From positions 248,001 through 312,000 of the forward strand of contig NZ_QEKI01000002.1 of the NCBI RefSeq assembly GCF_003096355.1: a DNA stretch of 64,000 bases, in the 5' to 3' direction. Shown here piece after piece: positions 22,864 through 32,256 of the stretch. The first letter of the stretch is position 1. Each line of letters starts with the position of its first letter. Position numbers and translations under genes: made by a program. The DNA comes from Pontibacter virosus. GTDB lineage: Bacteria > Bacteroidota > Bacteroidia > Cytophagales > Hymenobacteraceae. The notes under the pieces were generated by a model. It made no database searches. It had not been told where the DNA came from and was given only the letters and a program-made list of their open reading frames with translations.

Positions 22864-24666
22864 ATGGCAAAACGCGGAATCGGGCTAAACGACAGCACGC
22901 AGGAGAAAGAAGGCAGAAAGAAAATCAGCAAAGACAGCTTTCGTCGCGGCATCAGGATCTTTAGCTACGTACTACCCTACAAGTTTAAATTCATTATCGG
23001 TCTGGGCTTTCTGGTACTTTCCAGCCTGACGTTCATGATCTTCCCGTATCTGGTGGGCAAGCTCTTCGACGAGTCGGAGAACGAGATGATCAACATGTAT
23101 GCGTTGGGCTTGCTGGCGGTGATCCTGTTTCAGGGTATCTTCTCCTTTTTCAGAGTGTATTTTTTTGCACAGGTCAGCGAAAACGCCGTAGCCAACATCC
23201 GGCGGGACCTTTACAGCAAATTCGTGCAGTTGCCAATCTCCTTTTACGAAAAAAGACGCGTAGGCGAGATTACGAGCCGCATCACCACCGACGTGGCACA
23301 GGTGCAGGACGCCATGTCCATCACCTTGGCCGAACTTTTCCGGCAGGTAACGACCCTCATAGTAGGTGTAGCCCTTATCATGTGGATCTCCATCAAGCTA
23401 TCCCTTTTTATGCTGGCTACCTTCCCGGTGCTGGTCATACTGGCGATGATATTTGGCCGCCGCATCAAGAAGCTTTCCAAGAAAACGCAAGACGAACTGG
23501 CCAACACCAACGTAATTGTGGAAGAAACGCTTCAGGCGATCAATACCGTGAAAGCGTTCACCAACGAGATGTTTGAGGTTGCCCGTTACCGCACCACGCT
23601 GGCCAAGGCGGTACGCACCGCCATTGCCACGGCAAACTATCGGGGTGCCTTCATCACCTTTATCATTGTGGGCTTGTTTGGTGGTATCATCCTGGTGATC
23701 TGGTATGGCGCGACATTGGTGGCCAACGGAGAAATTGAGCGGGACAGCTTTGTTTCCTTTGTGCTCTATACCGTGTTCATTGGCGCCTCTGTGGGTGGTC
23801 TGGGTGATCTTTACGGCAAAATACAGACAGCTTTGGGTGCGACGGAGCGCATACAGGAGATTCTGGCCGAGACGGAAGAGCCAACCGACAAGCGTCAGCG
23901 TCCGCTGAGCGAGATCAGGCGTGTGCGCGGCGATATCAGCTACAGCCAGGTGGCCTTCTCCTATCCTACCCGACCGGACATCCAGGTGCTCCGCGACATC
24001 AACTTCAGCATCAACTCCGGTGAGAAGATTGCGCTGGTGGGTCCGAGCGGTGCCGGCAAGTCCACTATCGTGCAGCTCTTGCTGCGTCTCTACGACGTAA
24101 GCCACGGCAGCATTACCGTAGACGGACAGGACATACGCCAGATGAATCTAACCGAACTCCGCGCCAACGTGGGCATCGTGCCGCAAGAGGTGTTACTGTT
24201 TGGCGGTTCCATCCGTGAGAACATCGCCTACGGTCGCCCGGAGGCTACGGAAGAAGAAATCATTGCGGCGGCCCGAAAAGCCAATGCCTATGACTTTATA
24301 TTGACCTTCCCGGAGGGACTGGATACACTGGTAGGCGAACGCGGCATCAAACTCTCCGGCGGTCAGCGCCAGCGTGTGGCCATTGCCCGCGCCATCCTGA
24401 AGAATCCGGCCATTCTGGTCCTCGACGAAGCCACCAGCTCGCTTGACTCAGAGTCAGAACACTTGGTGCAGCAGGCGATGGATGAGTTGATGAAGAACAG
24501 AACAACCATCGTGATCGCGCACCGCCTGGCAACAATTCGTAAAGTGGATAAAATTTTAGTGATCGATGGCGGTGAGATCGTAGAGGAAGGTTCGCATGAA
24601 GTGTTGTCGTTGAATGACAATGGCATTTATGCGAATTTGCTCAGGCTTCAGTTTGAGATGAGCTAG
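22864..24666 (+). CDS. ABC exporter, fused permease and ATPase (MsbA-like)
   Basis: 600 residues. A type I exporter membrane domain spans about residues 30-320 (six helices, with EKRRVGEITSRITTDVAQVQ as the coupling region). The ATPase has Walker A GPSGAGKST near residue 392, LSGGQRQR signature near 496 and Walker B ILVLDEATSSLD near 518. It should work as a homodimer. The MsbA-like layout suggests lipid, lipopolysaccharide precursor or drug export; the substrate is undecided. It is a single gene with a strong terminator. Confidence 0.92.
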   Translation: MAKRGIGLNDSTQEKEGRKKISKDSFRRGIRIFSYVLPYKFKFIIGLGFLVLSSLTFMIFPYLVGKLFDESENEMINMYALGLLAVILFQGIFSFFRVYFFAQVSENAVANIRRDLYSKFVQLPISFYEKRRVGEITSRITTDVAQVQDAMSITLAELFRQVTTLIVGVALIMWISIKLSLFMLATFPVLVILAMIFGRRIKKLSKKTQDELANTNVIVEETLQAINTVKAFTNEMFEVARYRTTLAKAVRTAIATANYRGAFITFIIVGLFGGIILVIWYGATLVANGEIERDSFVSFVLYTVFIGASVGGLGDLYGKIQTALGATERIQEILAETEEPTDKRQRPLSEIRRVRGDISYSQVAFSYPTRPDIQVLRDINFSINSGEKIALVGPSGAGKSTIVQLLLRLYDVSHGSITVDGQDIRQMNLTELRANVGIVPQEVLLFGGSIRENIAYGRPEATEEEIIAAARKANAYDFILTFPEGLDTLVGERGIKLSGGQRQRVAIARAILKNPAILVLDEATSSLDSESEHLVQQAMDELMKNRTTIVIAHRLATIRKVDKILVIDGGEIVEEGSHEVLSLNDNGIYANLLRLQFEMS

Positions 24667-24685
24667 AAGCTTTTTATGATACGAA

Positions 24686-24720
24686 GAGCCCTGCCGGTGT
24701 TTTGCCGACAGGGCTTTTTT
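24686..24720 (+). terminator. intrinsic terminator of ABC exporter
   Basis: AGCCCTG (with inner CGG/CCG pairing) faces CAGGGCT and is followed by TTTTTT. Confidence 0.88.
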
Positions 24721-24768
24721 AATGCAGGAAGAGAAGCAGCAACAGGTATAGCAATCTGTGTTGCATAA

Positions 24769-24787
24769 CCTCGCCGTACAGGCGAGG
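24769..24787. repeat. short hairpin CCTCGCC/GGCGAGG
   Basis: CCTCGCCGTACAGGCGAGG pairs over seven bases around GTACA. The same ACAGGCGA core occurs at 13469-13476 after the CCTACTTTTTT hairpin. The rest of the 24721-24895 gap holds an AGGTATA motif and no recognised gene. Confidence 0.4.
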
Positions 24788-24895
24788 CTTAAACTGCTGT
24801 TACGAAAAAACCGCTATATCAATATATCCTAATAAATCACTAATTTGCGAAGTATACTCTTTTAATAGCGGCACCAGTTGCTACTGAACCATTTT

Positions 24896-25420
24896 ATGCA
24901 CCCAATCAGCACTCTCACCCGAGCCATTCTTTTCTACTTGCTGCTTATACCCGTTTTCACGGCTTCGGCTCAGAATTACCGCGACACGTTCAGGGCGCGT
25001 AATGCAGTGTATGCCGAACTAGGGGGAAACGGCGATTTGCTGTCAGCTAACTACGACCGTATTGTATACCAGAAGTCGATGTTAAAGGCAGTTTTCAGGA
25101 TAGGTATAGCAAGCAACACCTTCTTTTCTTCAGAGGAGCCGGGCTTTTATCCGGTAGTGCCTGTTGAGGCGCTGGGCATGATCGGGCGATTTCAAAAGCA
25201 TTTTGAGTTCGGATTGGGATACACCCGCCGCTTCACCAACGAACCAGATCTTTTGCGGAATATGTACTTCAGCCGCATCGGCTTCCGTTACCAGAACCCG
25301 ACGGGTGGACTGGTGGTGCGTGTTGGCTTTACTCCTTTTCTGTCGACAGAAAGTAATACCAAATCGCCGGGACCCGCTTTCATTCCCCGCTTTGGTTTTA
25401 GCGTAGGCCGAAGTTTTTAG
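24896..25420 (+). CDS. exported hypothetical protein, outer-membrane barrel-like
   Basis: 174 residues from the ATG at 24896 (MHPISTL); an in-frame TTG 18 bp upstream is rejected. A signal peptide ends near TASAQ. The mature part (NAVYAELGGNGDLLSANYDRI, FGLGYTRRF, RIGFRYQNPTGGLVVRVGFTP) shows alternating strand patterns like the small porin-type proteins common in Bacteroidota. It ends GFSVGRSF with a terminal Phe, as in barrel proteins handled by BamA. Function is unknown. Confidence 0.72.
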   Translation: MHPISTLTRAILFYLLLIPVFTASAQNYRDTFRARNAVYAELGGNGDLLSANYDRIVYQKSMLKAVFRIGIASNTFFSSEEPGFYPVVPVEALGMIGRFQKHFEFGLGYTRRFTNEPDLLRNMYFSRIGFRYQNPTGGLVVRVGFTPFLSTESNTKSPGPAFIPRFGFSVGRSF

Positions 25421-25522
25421 AGATTCCGTAAAACTTATTCTGAACGAAACGGTTAAGGGGAATAGTCAGCATTTTTCAGTAATTTCGAATCGCAAACCAT
25501 CATACATTATTAAATATAAACC

Positions 25523-26401
25523 ATGAAAAAGATTTTATTCAGCATGTTTCTGTCGGCGGCTTTGCTAAGCGGCACAGCCGTAACGGTTCAGGCCCAGCAG
25601 CAAGGTATCGCGATGCCAGCCGCCAGCCCACTGTCCACTGTGACACAGGAAATTGGCCTGACGAACGCAACCTTGAGTTATTCCCGCCCATCCATGAAAG
25701 GACGCTCAGTTTTCGGTGGTGACGTTGTGCCTTTCGGTAAGGTATGGCGCACAGGTGCCAACAACTCCACTACCCTTAAGTTCAGCGATGAGGTAACCAT
25801 CCAGGGCAAAAAAGTACCTGCCGGTGAGTATGCGCTGCTGACTATACCTGGCCAGAACGAGTGGACAATCATCCTATACAAAGACACGAAACTCGGCGGA
25901 AACGTGGCGCAGTATAAGCAGGAAAACGACCAGCTCCGTTTTACAGTAAAGCCGCAGACCAATCCGAGAACCGTTGAAACCTTTACCATCAACTTTGCCA
26001 ACCTGAAGGCAAATGCCGCTGATCTGGAGATTCTGTGGGACAAAACGATCGCCAGCTTCACCATTGAGGCGGAAGTAGACAGCAAAGTGATGGCCCAGAT
26101 TCAGGAGCGTGTGGTAAATGGCAAAGAGGTGTCTCCAGCGCTTTACGCTGCCGCTGCCAACTACTACGCAGACAACAACAAGGACATGAAGCAGGCGCTG
26201 GAGTGGATGAAAAAAGCCAACGCCAACGATCCTAAATTCTGGAACCTGCACGCACAGGCCAAAATCCAGGCGAAAATGAAAGACTACAAAGGCGCCGTAA
26301 AAACTGCCGAGCAGTCGATCGCACTGGCCAAAAAGGCAAACAATGAAGACTATGTGCGTATGAATGAAAAGGCCATTGCCGAGTGGAAGAAAATGAAGTA
26401 G
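25523..26401 (+). CDS. DUF2911 domain protein with C-terminal TPR-like helices
   Basis: 292 residues, exported (signal ending VTVQAQ). The DUF2911 domain spans about residues 35-185, with YSRPSMKGRSVFGGDVVPFGKVWRTGANN as its signature and an all-beta body (GKKVPAGEYALLTIPG). After residue 190 helical repeats resemble TPRs (AAANYYADNNKDMKQALEWMKKA). Function of the family is unknown. A near-consensus -7 element TAATTTCG lies at 25480-25487, and a strong terminator follows, so the gene is probably monocistronic and well expressed. Confidence 0.9.
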   Translation: MKKILFSMFLSAALLSGTAVTVQAQQQGIAMPAASPLSTVTQEIGLTNATLSYSRPSMKGRSVFGGDVVPFGKVWRTGANNSTTLKFSDEVTIQGKKVPAGEYALLTIPGQNEWTIILYKDTKLGGNVAQYKQENDQLRFTVKPQTNPRTVETFTINFANLKANAADLEILWDKTIASFTIEAEVDSKVMAQIQERVVNGKEVSPALYAAAANYYADNNKDMKQALEWMKKANANDPKFWNLHAQAKIQAKMKDYKGAVKTAEQSIALAKKANNEDYVRMNEKAIAEWKKMK

Positions 26402-26425
26402 GCTATACCTGCCCGCTTTTTACCG

Positions 26426-26459
26426 AAAGCCTCTGCTCTGGCAGAGGCTTTCTTTTTTG
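26426..26459 (+). terminator. intrinsic terminator of DUF2911 gene
   Basis: AAAGCCTCTGC (26426-26436) pairs perfectly with GCAGAGGCTTT (26441-26451), then CTTTTTT. Confidence 0.92.
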
Positions 26460-26497
26460 AGTTACTTTGCTTTGTGGTGGAAACCTGCCCGCTTTCT

Positions 26498-26570
26498 AGA
26501 GGGTCCCTACCCCCAGGGGGACTCTCATGCACGAGAAGTGCCCTCCTCGGACGGGCATGGGTGGGTTAAT
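26498..26570. repeat. partial copy of the composite element (families D and F)
   Basis: AGAGGGTCCCTACCCCCAG (family D-like) is followed by a segment ending CCTCGGACGGGCATGGGTGG and then GTTAA. The latter is very close to 63694-63743 at the right end of the second composite element, including the internal GCACGAG. The left half is missing. Confidence 0.7.
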
Positions 26571-26599
26571 ACCAATTTGAACCTAATACTTTATACCTA

Positions 26600-27520
26600 T
26601 TGGAAGAACCTAAAAAACATTCAGAAGATCACCTTGGGCCTGCCCGCGAATACTGGTGGAACGACGACTACCTGGAACTGCTGGCCCGCCGCCTGCACCT
26701 GGACTACACCGGCACGCTGGTGGACATCGGCTGTGGCAAAGGCATGATGGGCTTCATGTTCTCGAAGCACCTCCCCACTGGCGCCAAGGTATACGGTGTT
26801 GATTTTGAGCCGGAGTACATCGAAGAAGCCAGGCAAAAGGCTCAGAGCATTTACCTGCACAACGACATCAGCTACGATTTCCGGGTGGGCAACGCCTCCA
26901 ACATTCCCCTGCCAGATAACCTGGCTGACATAACTCTCTGCCAGACCCTGCTGATCCATGTGAAAGATCCCAAACAGGTGATCAGCGAGATGATCCGCAT
27001 CACCAAGCCCGGCGGTTGGGTATTGGCGCTGGAGCCAAACAACCTGGTGCCCAACCTGATGTTCGACCGCTATGGTGAAACGGACTTTGACGTGGAAAGC
27101 ACCCTCGAAGTGCTCGAGATAAAGCTGCGTATTGAAAAAGGAAAGAAAAGACTGGGCGAAGGCTTCAACTCCCTGGGCGACGTGATACCTGACCTATATC
27201 TGAAGGCTGGTCTTGAGAACATCAAGGTATGGATCTCGGACAAAGCGCTCTCGATCATTCCGCCCTACGACACGCAGGAGAAAATGCTGCGCGTAGAGCA
27301 AATGCTACAGTGGATTGACTCCGACTCGATGGGCTACGACTACCAGGACAACCTCAACTACTTCATGGCCGGCGGCGGCGACAAAGACAAGTTCGATGCT
27401 TACTGGCAGAAGCTGCTTTACAACAAGATTGCGCTCAAGCAACGGCTTCTGAACGAAGAGTATGTTTCTGCTGGCGGCAGTCTGGTATACATCGTAGCGG
27501 GGCAGAAACCGCGAGGTTAA
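26600..27520 (+). CDS. SAM-dependent methyltransferase (methyltransf_11/25 type)
   Basis: 306 residues from TTG 26600, the only start giving the full domain. The SAM site is LVDIGCGKGMMGFMF (motif I), VYGVDFEPEYIEEA (motif II), GNASNIPLP (motif III) and DITLCQTLLIHVKDPKQVI (motif IV), followed by the KPGGWVLALEPNN strand. About 130 residues of helical C-terminal extension probably bind the acceptor. It is unrelated in detail to the methyltransferase at 16200. The substrate is unknown; no pathway genes are adjacent. Confidence 0.82.
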   Translation: MEEPKKHSEDHLGPAREYWWNDDYLELLARRLHLDYTGTLVDIGCGKGMMGFMFSKHLPTGAKVYGVDFEPEYIEEARQKAQSIYLHNDISYDFRVGNASNIPLPDNLADITLCQTLLIHVKDPKQVISEMIRITKPGGWVLALEPNNLVPNLMFDRYGETDFDVESTLEVLEIKLRIEKGKKRLGEGFNSLGDVIPDLYLKAGLENIKVWISDKALSIIPPYDTQEKMLRVEQMLQWIDSDSMGYDYQDNLNYFMAGGGDKDKFDAYWQKLLYNKIALKQRLLNEEYVSAGGSLVYIVAGQKPRG

Positions 27521-27525
27521 GCATA

Positions 27526-27714
27526 ATGGCGCGAGCGTCCTCGCTCGTAACTTGCTATGGTGGGGCCTCTGGCCCCTTTAGCCTTTATAGCAGCTATATG
27601 ACTCGAAATTGGCTTAGGGCAGCTAACGTTTGATATAAAGCACAAAAGTTAAAAGAAACGCACAAGGGGGCCAGAGGCCCAACGATAATAAACACAAGCG
27701 TGGACGCTCGCGCT
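27526..27714. repeat. inverted pair with GCGCGAGCGTCC ends (family G)
   Basis: The left arm (27526-27578) has GCGCGAGCGTCCTCGCTCGT followed by GGGGCCTCTGGCCCC. The right arm (27664-27714) has GGGGGCCAGAGGCCC and then CAAGCGTGGACGCTCGCGCT. They mirror each other around an 85 bp AT-rich centre without a reading frame. The element fills the 205 bp gap between the convergent methyltransferase and symporter genes. Confidence 0.78.
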
Positions 27715-27725
27715 ATATACATTTG

Positions 27726-29429
27726 TTAATCGGCTAGATTCTCTCCTTTCTCGCCCATAACAAACTGAATGATCGCTCCAAACACAAGCACCGCCACACA
27801 ACCAATTACATTAAACCACAGGAAGGCGATATCCGTGTAAAAGTGGCAGTAAAGCACCACAGCTTCGGCCATCAGCGCGGCGATGAAGACAGCATGTCCC
27901 TTAATATACTTCACGTAGAAGGCCACCAGGAAAATGCCCAGGATGGTACCGTAGAAAATGGATCCGATGATGTTCACGGCCTGAATCAGGTTATCGAGCA
28001 GAGAGGCATAGGTGGCGAAGATGATTGCCAGCGTGCCCCAGGCGGCTGTGAAAACGCGGGAAGCCCGCAGGTAATGGAAGTTGTCTTTATCCTTCTTGAC
28101 AGAGCGTTTGTAGATGTCCACCACCGTAGTGGAGGCCAGCGCATTAAGCTCCGATGCCGTGGATGACATGGCGGCAGAGAAAATCACAGCCAAAAGCAGA
28201 CCTACCAAACCGGCTGGCAAGTACTTCATCACAAAAGAGATGAACACGTAGTCGGTATCCTTTGTCTCGGCATCGGGAGTGGCCTTTGCGATAAGTGCTT
28301 TTGCATCATTACGCACCACTTTGGAGGCATCAGTTATACCTTGCACTTCGGCTTGGGCTGCGGCAATTGCGGTTTCGTCGTCAGTTCGCAGGGCGGCAAC
28401 CAGGCCGTGCACCGCTTCCTGTTTCTGGTTGAACAAAACAGTGTGTTGCTCTTCGAGCGCTTCCATTTCCGGGGCGAATTCAGTGGCGTATACCTTGTCT
28501 TTGGCGCTCTCGTTAAAAAAGAGTGGCGGCTGGTTGAACTGGTAGAACACAAACACCATCACCCCGATGAACAGGATGATAAACTGCATCGGGATCTTGA
28601 GCAGGCCGTTGAACAGCAGACCCAGTCTACTTTCTGCCACCGATTTTCCGCCCAGATAGCGGGCCACCTGGCTCTGGTCGGTACCGAAGTAGGAAAGCGC
28701 CAGGAACAAACCGCCCGTCATACCTGACCAGAAATTATACCGGTCGTTCCAGTCGAAGGAGAAGTCTACCACGTTCATTTTGCCCATCTTGCCCGCCACG
28801 GCCACGGCATCGCCAAAGGACACGCTTTCTGGCAGGTAACGCACCACCATAAAACCGGCTACCAGCATTCCGCCCATCATCACGGCCATTTGCTGCTTTT
28901 GCGTCACGCTCACCGCCTTGGTGCCACCCGACACGGTATAAATGATCACCAGTATACCGATCAGCATGTTGGTGGCTGTCAGGTTCCAGCCTAGTATAGT
29001 AGAGAGGATGATAGCCGGTGCGTAAATGGTGATGCCCGCCGCCAGTCCGCGCTGTATCAGAAAGAGCAGAGCGGCCAGCGATCGGGTTTTCAGGTCGAAG
29101 CGACTTTCCAGGAATTCGTAGGCGGTGTATACCTTGAGTCGATAGAAAATAGGGATAACCGTGATCGAAATGATGACCATGGCGATTGGGAGACCGAAGT
29201 AGAACTGCACGAAGCGCATGCCGTCTTCGTAGGCCTGCCCCGGTGTAGAAAGAAAAGTGATAGCACTGGCCTGTGTGGCCATGATGGACAAACCGATGGT
29301 CCACCACTTCATGCTGTTGTCACCTTTCAGGTAGCCTTCTATATCTTTGCTGCCACGCGTTTTCCAGACCCCGTAGCTTACAATAAAGCCCAGTGTGCCG
29401 AGCAGTACAATCCAGTCGAGTAACCTCAT
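27726..29429 (-). CDS. sodium:solute symporter (SSS family), SGLT-like
   Basis: 567 residues with a 13-14 helix layout. Its first helices read WWTIGLSIMATQASAITFLSTPGQAYEDG, with the sodium-site pattern of the SSS family; the later AVIFSAAMSSTASELNALAS supplies the second ligand set. A soluble insertion at about residues 320-385 is rich in Ala/Glu/Gln. The start codon overlaps the stop of an upstream 47-codon gene (ATGA), and the PIG-L deacetylase lies further upstream, so the transported solute may be a deacetylated amino sugar or conjugate. That link is inference. Confidence 0.9.
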   Translation of the reverse strand: MRLLDWIVLLGTLGFIVSYGVWKTRGSKDIEGYLKGDNSMKWWTIGLSIMATQASAITFLSTPGQAYEDGMRFVQFYFGLPIAMVIISITVIPIFYRLKVYTAYEFLESRFDLKTRSLAALLFLIQRGLAAGITIYAPAIILSTILGWNLTATNMLIGILVIIYTVSGGTKAVSVTQKQQMAVMMGGMLVAGFMVVRYLPESVSFGDAVAVAGKMGKMNVVDFSFDWNDRYNFWSGMTGGLFLALSYFGTDQSQVARYLGGKSVAESRLGLLFNGLLKIPMQFIILFIGVMVFVFYQFNQPPLFFNESAKDKVYATEFAPEMEALEEQHTVLFNQKQEAVHGLVAALRTDDETAIAAAQAEVQGITDASKVVRNDAKALIAKATPDAETKDTDYVFISFVMKYLPAGLVGLLLAVIFSAAMSSTASELNALASTTVVDIYKRSVKKDKDNFHYLRASRVFTAAWGTLAIIFATYASLLDNLIQAVNIIGSIFYGTILGIFLVAFYVKYIKGHAVFIAALMAEAVVLYCHFYTDIAFLWFNVIGCVAVLVFGAIIQFVMGEKGENLAD

Positions 29430-29569
29430 GAATAAATGCGGGTGATGATGTAAAACAGGGAGATCAGAAAGGCGAGATTGCCCAGTACCAGCCAGTACAT
29501 ACTTTTCCAGCTTTTGAAAAAGGGTGGCTTGTCGAGCTCCTCACCAGGCTTGTTATCGGTATCTTTCAT
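29426..29569 (-). CDS. 47-residue single-helix protein coupled to the symporter
   Basis: Starting at the ATG complementary to 29567-29569, the frame reads MKDTDNKPGEELDKPPFFKS, then WKSMYWLVLGNLAFLISLFY and ITRIYS, stopping at 29426. It has a charged N-terminus and one membrane helix (about residues 25-42). Its TGA overlaps the symporter ATG, the arrangement of translational coupling. Small membrane proteins encoded beside SSS transporters are known in several families and support assembly or transport. I do not recognise this one's family. It is easily missed because of its size. Confidence 0.78.
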   Translation of the reverse strand: MKDTDNKPGEELDKPPFFKSWKSMYWLVLGNLAFLISLFYIITRIYS

Positions 29570-29724
29570 AGTATTCTCAGTTGTAGCACGAATCTAGTAG
29601 CATGACATCTTTAAGGATAGTCGTAGCGTACCTGACAAAAGACTCGCAGAGGAGTGTTAAATCGTTTCCGATGAATCTATTGCCCTTTGTCTGGCACTCT
29701 CCGGAAGCTACGTGATCTGCTCAT

Positions 29725-32256
29725 TTATTTTGCTGTACTCTCCGCGCTGCTGCCCTGGGCACCGTGCCCGTTGCCGAGAGAGATCAGGTTGGTGAAGATG
29801 CGGTAGGCGCCCGGCACACCGGCAGGCAGCTGTCTGAACCAGGAGTAGCCGGTATACACAAAGTGCCCCTTGCCATGGCGGGCGATCAAAAGGCCGCCGT
29901 CGCGGGCAGGCTCGCCGGGATCGTTGCTCGAGAGGATGGCCTCAAACTCGCTGCTCCACTCACTCGGGAAGTAAAGTCCCCGCTCCTGCACCCAGCCTTC
30001 AAAGTCCTTCTTGGTGATCTTGTTTGGGCTGTTCAGCGCCTGATGACCTGGTTTCAGGAAGCGCACGTCGGCATCCTCCACCGTTACCCGCTGGCTCGAA
30101 ATCTTGAGGGGATAAGGGGCAACGTTGCTGGTTTTGAGGCTGTGCCCGGTGTTATACTGCACAATCACGGTACCTCCCTGCTGCACGTAGTTGAGCAGAC
30201 GCGGCTGGTAAAAGTTCATGCGCTCCACCGTGTTGTAAGCCCGAACCCCAAGTATCACCGCGTCAAAACGCTTCAGATTCTGGTCAGTGATATCCTCGTC
30301 CTTCAGTAGCGTAACGTTGTACCCGATCTGCTGCAGACTGGCAGGTATGTCGTCGCCGGCGCCCATCAGGTAAGCGATCTGCTCGCCATTGCGCTTCAGG
30401 TCGAGGCGCACAGCCTTGGCCACAGCCTCCGGAAAAGTGGTTTGGGTTGGAATGTGACTGTACTGAATCAGGTTGAGTCCGCGGGTGTAGGGCTTGCCTG
30501 CCACCGTAGCAACGGCTTTGAGCGCTACCTCCTGCTGCCCTTTCGGTGGATGCACCATAAAGCGAACCAACTGCTCTGCCCCGTTTTGTTCCAGGTCAAA
30601 AGCAACCTGTGCAGGTTCTGCTCGCCAGCCCTTCGGCAGTTGCAGGGCTACATTGCCTTTTATACCTGCCTTGCCAGCTTTTACCAACACATGCACCGGC
30701 TTTGGCTCCTGCGAGGCAAACATCAGTACTTTTTCTAAGATGTTCACAAAAACCGGCGGCGTAATGGCCAGTGGTCTGTACTGCTCCCCGTCCACCGGGT
30801 CGTTTCGCTTGTAAACAACAGGTACGGTATACCGGAAGGGCTCCCCGCTGATCAGCAAATCGAAATGCACCTCAGCGGCCGGTTGATTTTCCGGCGCACC
30901 GATCTCCTGCAGATCATCCACCCGGAACAAGCCCAGCGTTCCCTCCTGCCGTAGCCAGTAAGGCTGTGAAAGCTGAGCAGAGGCCGGAATTGGCAATTTA
31001 AATGGAATCAGATGCGATTCGTTTGGTGCGAGTGTTTTATTCAGGATGCTGTCTTTCGAAGCGAAGGCAGGACGCATGCCCACCAGCTGCACAGGTATAG
31101 CCGAACGGTTTATGGTTTCTATCTGTAAGTTGAGGCGCTCTCCCGGCGTGACGGCATAATCTGTAGCGACTGCCTCCAGGTATAGTCCCAGGCTATGCTT
31201 CACTACCTGCTCCAACTCTTCTGCTTTGAGGCGCTTCCAGTAGCTGTCGGGTAGTTTGGCAAGTTCTTTTCGGGCGGCCAGCAGCGTAGGTACCACAGCC
31301 GCCGGCTGCTCGGGCTTAAACTCCGATACCGCCTGCTGCAAGAGGGCCGCTACTTTATCACTTCCCTTCACCCGGCTCCAGGTAGTGTTTATACCTTCGA
31401 ACAGCTCTTCCTTTGCCCGCTCCCCTTTTGTGTGATCCAGGTACTCGATCGTAACTCCCCTTGTACCCGTAGCGCCAAAACCCTGGCTCTTGTGCATGCT
31501 GCGGCTCAAAGCAGCAATTTCTGGGTATGACTTACCCAACAGTGGGTTGTAGCCGCCAACGTCTACCTTTAGGAGCTGCGAGCCGTAATCTTCAAACTCT
31601 TTCTGGCTGCGAAAAGACCATACGCCTGTATTCCAAAGCACCCGTTTAGCCTGCCATACCTGCACATATTTCAGCTGCTCCGGAAAGCGTTTTGGGTCGG
31701 CAGCAGCCTCAAAGGCCTCGTTAGCCAGCATAGCCGAGGCCGTGTGGTGACCGTGGGTTTCAGATGGTTTTGGCGAGAAGCGGGTGATGATCACGTCGGG
31801 CTTGAACTTGCGGATTGCCCACACCACATCGTGCAGCACTTTTTCCTTGTCCCAGGTTGCAAAGGTCTCTTCCGGGTTTTTAGAATAGCCAAAATCATTG
31901 GCGCGGGTAAAAAACTGCTGACCTCCGTCGATGCGCCGGGCCTGCAGCAGTTCCTGTGTGCGAATGATGCCCAGCCCTTCGCGGATTTCCGGTCCGATCA
32001 GGTTCTGTCCGCCATCGCCGCGCGTTACGGACAGGTAGCCGGTATTGTATAGCTTCTCGTTGGATAGGTAAGCGATAAAACGGGTATTCTCGTCATCGGG
32101 GTGGGCCGCTACATACAGCGCGGTGCCCAGTACGTTGAGTTTCTTGATGTCCTGCAGTAATGCAGCAGCATCTGGTTTTGCGGGCGCCTGCGCCTGTAGC
32201 GGACCGCAGGTTAGAAGCAGAAAAAAGGTAAATAAGAGCGAAAAACTTTTTTTCAT
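29725..32256 (-). CDS. PIG-L family deacetylase, long exported form
   Basis: 843 residues with a signal peptide ending near CGPLQAQ. The PIG-L/LmbE domain occupies about residues 40-290: VAAHPDDENTR is the zinc and catalytic Asp motif, and ETHGHHTASAM carries the distal histidine. The remaining 550 residues are beta-rich, with a terminal glutamine-amidotransferase-like fold (LGVRAYNTVER, then YVQQGGTVIVQYNTG). Such enzymes remove acetyl groups from N-acetylglucosamine-type substrates. The symporter unit follows after 155 bp on the same strand, a pairing often seen in this phylum, suggesting periplasmic deacetylation followed by uptake. Confidence 0.9.
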   Translation of the reverse strand: MKKSFSLLFTFFLLLTCGPLQAQAPAKPDAAALLQDIKKLNVLGTALYVAAHPDDENTRFIAYLSNEKLYNTGYLSVTRGDGGQNLIGPEIREGLGIIRTQELLQARRIDGGQQFFTRANDFGYSKNPEETFATWDKEKVLHDVVWAIRKFKPDVIITRFSPKPSETHGHHTASAMLANEAFEAAADPKRFPEQLKYVQVWQAKRVLWNTGVWSFRSQKEFEDYGSQLLKVDVGGYNPLLGKSYPEIAALSRSMHKSQGFGATGTRGVTIEYLDHTKGERAKEELFEGINTTWSRVKGSDKVAALLQQAVSEFKPEQPAAVVPTLLAARKELAKLPDSYWKRLKAEELEQVVKHSLGLYLEAVATDYAVTPGERLNLQIETINRSAIPVQLVGMRPAFASKDSILNKTLAPNESHLIPFKLPIPASAQLSQPYWLRQEGTLGLFRVDDLQEIGAPENQPAAEVHFDLLISGEPFRYTVPVVYKRNDPVDGEQYRPLAITPPVFVNILEKVLMFASQEPKPVHVLVKAGKAGIKGNVALQLPKGWRAEPAQVAFDLEQNGAEQLVRFMVHPPKGQQEVALKAVATVAGKPYTRGLNLIQYSHIPTQTTFPEAVAKAVRLDLKRNGEQIAYLMGAGDDIPASLQQIGYNVTLLKDEDITDQNLKRFDAVILGVRAYNTVERMNFYQPRLLNYVQQGGTVIVQYNTGHSLKTSNVAPYPLKISSQRVTVEDADVRFLKPGHQALNSPNKITKKDFEGWVQERGLYFPSEWSSEFEAILSSNDPGEPARDGGLLIARHGKGHFVYTGYSWFRQLPAGVPGAYRIFTNLISLGNGHGAQGSSAESTAK

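Noticed and set aside
26457..26747. 96-codon frame upstream of the second methyltransferase
   Set aside because: It covers a partial composite repeat and overlaps the methyltransferase in another frame.
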